Below are positions 62,974-64,000 of a stretch of 64,000 nucleotides of DNA, piece after piece. The position numbers and the translations under genes are program-made. This stretch comes from Planctomicrobium sp051465645 (GTDB lineage Bacteria; Planctomycetota; Planctomycetia; Planctomycetales; Planctomycetaceae): positions 806,001 to 870,000 of the forward strand of contig NZ_CP195790.1 of assembly GCF_051465645.1 (NCBI RefSeq), given 5' to 3'. How positions within the stretch are numbered: the first letter of the stretch is position 1; the number at the start of each line of letters is the position of its first letter. The notes beneath the pieces are model-generated. The model did not search any database. It had not been told where the DNA came from and saw only the letters and a list, made by a program, of their open reading frames with translations.

Positions 62974-64000
62974 ATGCGTTTCAATGCGAAGACACTATTG
63001 GCAATTGCCTTAGCAATCTTCTCCGCATCGGGGAGATCGATCGCAGTTGCCGATGACGCTGAGAAAACAGTTCACTTCGAGAAGCAGATTCGTCCACTGC
63101 TGGTGAAGTATTGCTTTGATTGTCACAGTGAAAAAGCAAAGCGGCTGGAGGGAGATCTCTATCTCGACAGCAGTGCCGGACTTATGAAAGGGGGTGGCTC
63201 CGGTGCGAGTGTTATCGCAGGCAATCCCGATGCCAGCCCATTGATTCAGGCGATTCGATACGAGACCTACGAGATGCCTCCTCGCGGAAAGTTGCCAGCG
63301 GCGGAGATTCAGATACTTGAGGATTGGGTCCAGGATGGAGCGTTCTGGCCGAAAGAAACAGACAAGACTTCTCTCCCGACTGGGGAGTTCGACTGGAAGC
63401 GTCGTAAAGCTGAACATTGGTCATGGCAACCAGTCAAAAATGTCACGCCGCCTGCTGTGAAGAACACCAGTTGGCCTGCGAATCCGATCGACCAATTTAT
63501 CCTGGCAAGGCTCGAAACTGAGGGACTGACGCCGGCCCCGCCTGCTGCGAAAGAAATCTGGCTTCGTCGAGTTTATTTCGATCTGATCGGTTTACCTCCG
63601 TTGCCTGAGGCTTTGACTGCGTTCCTCGATGACACGTCAGCAGAGGCTGAAAGTAAAGTGGTGGATGCGCTATTGGCCTCCCCGCGATATGGGGAAAAAT
63701 GGGCCAGACACTGGATGGATCTCGTCCGTTACGCGGAGACGTACGGTAATGAGTTTGATTATCCAATTCATGGTGCGTCGCACTATCGTGACTATCTGAT
63801 TCGGGCGTTCAACACCGATGTTCCTTATGATCAGATGTTGCGAGAACACGTTGCAGGCGACCTGCTTGAAAATTCGCGGCTGAATCCCGATGACCAGACG
63901 AATGAATCAGTCATCGCGACTGGCTTTTGGTTTCTCGGCGAGGCGGTGCATTCGCCCACTGATGTCCGCAGTGATCTGTCGACTCGGGTTGAAAATCAGA
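62974..64000 (+). CDS. PSCyt1/DUF1549 cytochrome protein, cut by the window edge
   Basis: The third PSCyt-type gene; the frame is open from the ATG at 62974 to the edge, about 342 residues. Signal peptide (TLLAIALAIFSASGRSIAVAD), PSCyt1 domain with KYCFDCHSEKAKRLEGDLYL (haem CxxCH near 51), EMPPRGKLPAAEI, and DUF1549 with the FDLIGLPPLPEALTAFLDD block near 210 and YGEKWARHWMDLVRYAETYG near 240. The DUF1553 part and the downstream partner are missing. It lies 236 bases after the PVC cytochrome gene. Confidence 0.88.
   Translation, partial: MRFNAKTLLAIALAIFSASGRSIAVADDAEKTVHFEKQIRPLLVKYCFDCHSEKAKRLEGDLYLDSSAGLMKGGGSGASVIAGNPDASPLIQAIRYETYEMPPRGKLPAAEIQILEDWVQDGAFWPKETDKTSLPTGEFDWKRRKAEHWSWQPVKNVTPPAVKNTSWPANPIDQFILARLETEGLTPAPPAAKEIWLRRVYFDLIGLPPLPEALTAFLDDTSAEAESKVVDALLASPRYGEKWARHWMDLVRYAETYGNEFDYPIHGASHYRDYLIRAFNTDVPYDQMLREHVAGDLLENSRLNPDDQTNESVIATGFWFLGEAVHSPTDVRSDLSTRVENQ

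Overview
The window reads as chromosomal DNA of a planctomycete, most likely a Planctomycetaceae-type genus. The evidence is gene content: three copies of the PSCyt1/DUF1549/DUF1553 cytochrome proteins (two followed by DUF1501 proteins), a PVC-type beta-propeller/cytochrome c protein, a DUF1559 pseudopilin-like protein, Tat-exported Gfo/Idh/MocA oxidoreductases and a ceramidase-like exported hydrolase. I recognise no rRNA, tRNA, CRISPR array, transposase, integrase or phage gene.

Layout. 1-6.5 kb: ABC exporter, then a DUF1501 + PSCyt module, all on the minus strand. 7-12.7 kb: Kef-type antiporter, MprF-like flippase/aminoacyltransferase and an SDR oxidoreductase, all minus. 13.5-18.4 kb: ispG (+) converging on pyrD (-) across a shared terminator, then two coupled alpha/alpha-toroid (prenyltransferase/squalene-cyclase-fold) proteins. 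18.4-24.2 kb (minus): ceramidase-like protein, GntR/FCD regulator, PfkB sugar kinase, and a DUF1559 + lipoprotein pair. 24.8-28.0 kb: an accessory pocket with a HicA/HicB toxin-antitoxin pair and a large unrecognised protein with a C-terminal PD-(D/E)XK nuclease signature. 28-32.4 kb: second DUF1501 + PSCyt module. 32.8-39.6 kb: SppA, DUF493 and PDZ genes, a sugar-phosphate isomerase, class II fructose-bisphosphate aldolase, and a UDP-glucuronate decarboxylase. 40-46.8 kb: an RsuA/RluB-type pseudouridine synthase with a long RGDRP repeat tail, a CE15-like esterase, a small membrane protein, a universal stress protein and an alpha/beta hydrolase. 46.9-52.8 kb: a TetR-controlled RND efflux operon. 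53-64 kb: two Tat-exported Gfo/Idh/MocA proteins, rsmH with a LysM protein where ftsL would be expected, an EamA transporter, a PVC cytochrome protein, and a third PSCyt gene running off the right edge.

How the genes work together. The exported cytochrome/DUF1501 modules, Gfo/Idh oxidoreductases, CE15-like esterase, ceramidase-like hydrolase and sugar kinase/isomerase fit a polymer-degrading life style (inference). The efflux operon has its operator candidate in front of tetR, and the HicAB promoter is covered by an inverted repeat, so both look autoregulated. Many genes end in strong hairpin terminators, several shared by convergent genes.

The least explained parts are the PD-(D/E)XK protein beside HicAB with a nested-inverted-repeat RNA region between them, the toroid-protein pair, the repeat tail on the pseudouridine synthase, and the rsmH-LysM arrangement.
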